DNA from: Rappaport israeli
GTDB taxonomy: Bacteria; Pseudomonadota; Gammaproteobacteria; Cardiobacteriales; Cardiobacteriaceae
Assembly (NCBI RefSeq): GCF_001888055.1
Contig: NZ_LXHZ01000022.1
Span: forward strand, 1-64,000
Direction: 5' to 3'
Length of the DNA stretch: 64,000 bases
The position numbers were made by a program, and so were the translations under genes. Positions 60,536 to 64,000 of the stretch are shown here, piece after piece. The notes under the pieces are model-generated. The model had not been told where the DNA came from and made no database searches. It saw nothing but the letters and a program-made list of their open reading frames with translations. Position 1 is the first letter of the stretch, and every line of letters starts with the position of its first letter.

Positions 60536-61534
60536 TTAAGGTGACAAATACAAAGCATTCGGAACATTAAATATTTTAACGTAGCGTTGATACAAACGAT
60601 CATCCTCGTTTGGTCTTGTGATATTATCTGCGAAAGTCCCATCATTTTTTCTTGTGCAGACAGGAAGAGTCGGTTGATTCTCCAGAATATTTTCTAATGA
60701 GCCTTGCAATGGCGCTCCCGCTACAACCATGCACACCTCAACCCCTGTAACCCCAGCCCATTTTAAAAGACTTGCTTCCACCTCACTAGCGGTTTTAATA
60801 TCAGAAACATACAGCCCAGATTGACTGTTATAAACATTCACATCGGTTGTTTTTTCAGCTGGATTAGTTACCAAATAGCGAAACGTCATTTGTGTAATTG
60901 TCGTACCATCTACTGAATCCTCACCCACCAAAGGCTGAGATCCAATCCCTCCAGATTTTGTTACTGTTTCACATATAAACGTATTATTTTCATAAATATA
61001 TTTATTTGTTATAAATTTATTACCTTGATCTTGAGAAAGACAATCCAGCCCCCAACCACTATTGGCATTAACTGCAGTAGGCAAAGTTACCGGATTGGCG
61101 CTGGTATTAGTCGTTACGGGTAAAACTTGATAGGTAATGGTTAAGCTATTATCTGTACCAACTAACCCTCTTCTCCCTGTTACTTCTTCTATTGGTGTTT
61201 TAGGGGCTATTGATGAAGCGCTTGATGTATCCATTATCCGCCCATACATATTCTGCACACCCTCATCGCTTAGTTTTACCAACTTTTCTGCTACTTTGTT
61301 ACCATTTGCATCTGCATCAAAAATATCAATATAGCCCGCTAAATCCAAATCGTACTTTAAGCGGTCAAAAATTTGTCTTGCCGCATCATCTAAATCTGCA
61401 TTGGCATTGCGCAATTTATTGGTATTAGAAGCAGTAAGATAGACCGAAGCTAAAGTAAGTAATAAAATAACGCCAATAGAAAGAGAGATCATGAGTTCTA
61501 ATAAAGTAGCCCCTTTTTGTTTATTCAATAGCAT
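60536..61534 (-). CDS. pilW: Type IV pilus minor protein PilW
   Basis: 332 residues. Prepilin start KGATLLELMISLSIGVILLLTLASVYL, and ARQIFDRLKYDLDLAGYID matches the PilW pattern 'R..DLR.AGY'. The C-terminal two thirds is a variable globular part with Cys residues at EVCMVV and LPVCTRK. It is 17 bases after pilV. Confidence 0.85.
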   Translation of the reverse strand: MLLNKQKGATLLELMISLSIGVILLLTLASVYLTASNTNKLRNANADLDDAARQIFDRLKYDLDLAGYIDIFDADANGNKVAEKLVKLSDEGVQNMYGRIMDTSSASSIAPKTPIEEVTGRRGLVGTDNSLTITYQVLPVTTNTSANPVTLPTAVNANSGWGLDCLSQDQGNKFITNKYIYENNTFICETVTKSGGIGSQPLVGEDSVDGTTITQMTFRYLVTNPAEKTTDVNVYNSQSGLYVSDIKTASEVEASLLKWAGVTGVEVCMVVAGAPLQGSLENILENQPTLPVCTRKNDGTFADNITRPNEDDRLYQRYVKIFNVPNALYLSP

Positions 61535-61551
61535 GATTATTCCTGTAATCT

Positions 61552-62091
61552 TTATAAATCAAACGTAAAATCTATTGATTCAGTGCGAATGTCATCTATT
61601 CCCAGAGAATCGCTTTCTGCATTGACTTGCCACATCACGGTTACGGTATAAGTTGAGCCATGACGCCCAATAGAGGCTTGCCCACCAGGAAGAGAAGTTG
61701 CCACCTGCCCAAGCCAAGTAATCAAATCAGCTTGTGCACGTCTATAAGCAATAGATTCTGCTTGGTCTTTTAATGTGTCTTTGGTTTTACAATTAGTTAC
61801 ACAAGGCGTAACCGTTTGTAAAGGAACATTATTTGGATTATAACCCGTTTCCATATAATTACTACGCCCCCAAACATACCCCTGCCCACCTAATGCATTA
61901 GCACGCATGCTATCTGCAATCGATTGAATCTTATCAATCGCCATACTGCGATATTCTGCTGATTCACCATAACGGTTGCTGGCTTGTATCATCGAGGCTG
62001 CCATTACTAATCCTAACCCAATAATGAGCATAGAAACCACCACTTCTAGCAACGACATCCCAGATTGTTTTTTAAGCTTATACACTTTCAT
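61552..62091 (-). CDS. pilV: Type IV pilus minor protein PilV
   Basis: 179 residues. Prepilin start QSGMSLLEVVVSMLIIGLGLVMAASMI, then SAEYRSMAIDKIQSIADSMRANALGG, the PilV pattern, and a CVTNC pair. It is followed by pilW. A 50-base gap separates it from pilY1 upstream. Confidence 0.88.
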   Translation of the reverse strand: MKVYKLKKQSGMSLLEVVVSMLIIGLGLVMAASMIQASNRYGESAEYRSMAIDKIQSIADSMRANALGGQGYVWGRSNYMETGYNPNNVPLQTVTPCVTNCKTKDTLKDQAESIAYRRAQADLITWLGQVATSLPGGQASIGRHGSTYTVTVMWQVNAESDSLGIDDIRTESIDFTFDL

Positions 62092-62141
62092 AATAAATTC
62101 CGTATTAAGCGGCTTAGCTATAAAGCCAAACCGCTAAAAGA

Positions 62142-64000
62142 CTATTTAATTTCACGCGTTGTGGTTCGAATCAAGCGTACCCCTTCAGAACAATAGGGCA
62201 CTGGCACCTCTCTAGCTTGGTAGCCCGTCCCAGCTACAGTATAGCTGAGCCGAACTGGATTGCTGCGACTCACGCATTTTGGTGCACCATCGATAGTCGC
62301 ACGAACATTGCCAATCTCTGGTAACTCGCCACTCCCTATTTGACCATATACGTTTACTGCAGATTGTTCAGGTATTTTCTCTTCAACGATTACAGAAGAA
62401 GCTAATGAGCCCAAGTCAACGCCAACTACTTCTTCCTCTGTTGTTAATTTGGCAGAAGTAGCGGCATCTGGCAATGCGCCTGTTTTAATGTCAATTGCCA
62501 TCAACTGACTGTCGCCTGATGATTTATCACTTTCTGTCGAAACACTACAGGTTTCTTTGGGTGTATTGCTTGTATTTCCACTAGAAGATTTAGAGCCTTT
62601 GTAGGTTCTTGTGGTAAAAAATACAGTACTAAGTAATATAGAGGGTTGTGTAACTACCATTTCACTGGTGCTAAACTCACCTGATTGACCACTGGGTAAA
62701 GCACGTCCTGTTATCAAAGGAATCCACCATCCTTTCTTTCCTTTTTCTAATTCAGAGATTCTAATAGAGGTGCGTTTATTCCCTTTAGTGGTAAGTGAAC
62801 GTTGCGCCAAATCATTATTAGTCACTGCCGCTGGATTTTTATTTGTTAAATCATCATAAATCGCAAAAAATCCTTGTTGTGCGACGCGATAACGATCCCG
62901 TTCATACAAATCGCTTCCTGTTCCAAATGCGATGATTGGTTTGTTTACATCCGTATCACGATAAACGACTGGAGCTGCTGTAATTGGACGTGAAGAATCG
63001 CCATTATAGATTTTTTTAACCGTCCAATCGTTTTGATTTCCACGCAAATCAAAACGATATAAATCGCCAAAATAATCGCCTGCATAGACCACATCAATAA
63101 TACCATCATTTTCAATATCATAACCAATAGGCGAAGCTAAGGCACCTTTACTATCGGCATCTTGCGCTTGAAGTTTAGTGATAAGCTCACCCGCGCTGCC
63201 ATTAGATTGCAAAGCGCCTCTAGTAATATTTGTGCCTAACTCTTCACCAAGCATATTGTAGATGTAGAGCGATGGCTTATCGTCATACGCAATATTTTTA
63301 TTAGCCGCCTGATGTCCGTTTGCAACAAATCCTGCCAAAATAACGTCTTGCGCCACTGTTGGGGTGTTTTGATTCCAAGTTTTTGCCAACCCATACATGA
63401 AGGGTCTGCTAACAGTATAGCCTAACTTATTTTCTTGGCTTTTTTTTGCTTTCCCATAATGGTACACCAGATAAGAGCGCACTGGACTCCAGTCCAACTT
63501 TATCACAAGCTTCAGAGGTAAGCTTGCGCTCACAACCAGAAATATTGAGCGCATAAACCCCTCTACCGCCTTGACCCATAGCACCAAACGCTACTGTGCG
63601 CTGATGGCGTTCGCCCCCTTCTGCATATTTTGGCGTTTTAACAAAACTAATGCCGCCATTAACGCCATACATATGTGGATTGCTAGGCAAACCATAATCA
63701 CTTTTTGCCAAATTAGGCATATTTTTCATTAACGTATCATCACTGCTTTCACGCTCCATCGCGCCAGGAATATAATTCAATTTAAGAGCATAGGCTTATT
63801 TTTATTTCTTGTTTGCTCAAAGAGATAAACCATTCCATCATTAGCGCCAGTCATAATGTATTTAGCGCCATCAATACTTACAATATCTGCATCTAAAACA
63901 TCACCCATTTGACGCTTATCATCTCTAGCGTCATCAGTACGCACGCGATATTCTGATACGGTTCGCTGTCTTAAGCGAAGATTTTTAACCTGTTGTTCAA
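62142..64000 (-). CDS. pilY1: Type IV pilus tip adhesin PilY1, C-terminal part (frameshifted, runs out of window)
   Basis: About 620 residues of the C-terminal beta-propeller. GAKYIMTGANDGMVYLFE and FGAMGQGGRGVYALNIS are blade segments, and DIENDGIIDVVYAGDYFGDLYRFDL carries the calcium-binding DxDxxxxxxD-like loop of PilY1. Breaks lie near 63785 (an A run one short) and near 63450 (an eight-A run one too long). The C-terminal 130 residues with GSKSSSGNTSNTPKETCS are low in motifs. It controls pilus extension and surface sensing and probably binds host or surface ligands. The N-terminus lies outside the window. Confidence 0.88.

Overview
The window looks like the chromosome of a fastidious gammaproteobacterium of moderate GC. 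SohB, PepD, YggX, Rnf, a Tat-exported YcbK/MepK-like peptidase, a gamma-type 6S RNA and a minor-pilin/PilY1 locus would all fit a Cardiobacteriaceae-like organism (Suttonella/Dichelobacter group). That placement is an inference and was not tested by any search. Most genes lie on the minus strand. The plus strand is poor in G over long stretches, so plus-strand genes end codons in C and their proteins are rich in H, Q, T, P and N, as expected if the plus strand is the lagging strand.

Layout. 1-6.2 kb: the end of a probable rnfC, then a minus-strand lactate block (lldD-lldP) and pgpA, then rnfD-rnfG-rnfE on the plus strand. 6.2-11 kb: a four-gene export operon (outer-membrane factor, HlyD, two ABC-2 permeases) with no ATPase gene. 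11-20 kb: brnQ, uvrD, tRNA-Met, a MepK-like peptidase, pepD, sohB and an ABC ATPase/permease pair. 20-35 kb: rpmB-rpmG, tRNA-Phe, DoxX, YggX, DsrE-like, hpt, EamA transporter, secF-secD-yajC-tgt, a repeat-containing peptidoglycan-binding protein, and a TRAP-TAXI uptake operon with UspA. 34.5-42 kb: gluQ, acs, a phosphoglucomutase-like pseudoenzyme, pgi, fumC and a small lipoprotein behind a promoter containing an (AT)9 tract.

42-50 kb is a markedly AT-rich five-gene minus-strand cluster, which is the most interesting part of the window: Fe(II)/2-oxoglutarate dioxygenase, A-PCP-C NRPS module, two ATP-grasp ligases and an MFS exporter. It resembles a compact peptide natural-product pathway. 50-58 kb: hrpA, a MAPEG protein, an HtrA/DegQ protease and a divergent two-component system. 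58-64 kb: a 108-bp Correia-like mobile repeat, 6S RNA, and a minor-pilin locus (pilE-like, fimT, pilX, pilW, pilV, pilY1).

A caution for the whole annotation: at least 17 genes, including the essential secD, are interrupted by one to three single-base frameshifts, mostly in mononucleotide runs. These are best explained as indel errors in the sequence rather than as real pseudogenes. Such genes are therefore given as one CDS spanning all their pieces, with the approximate break points stated.
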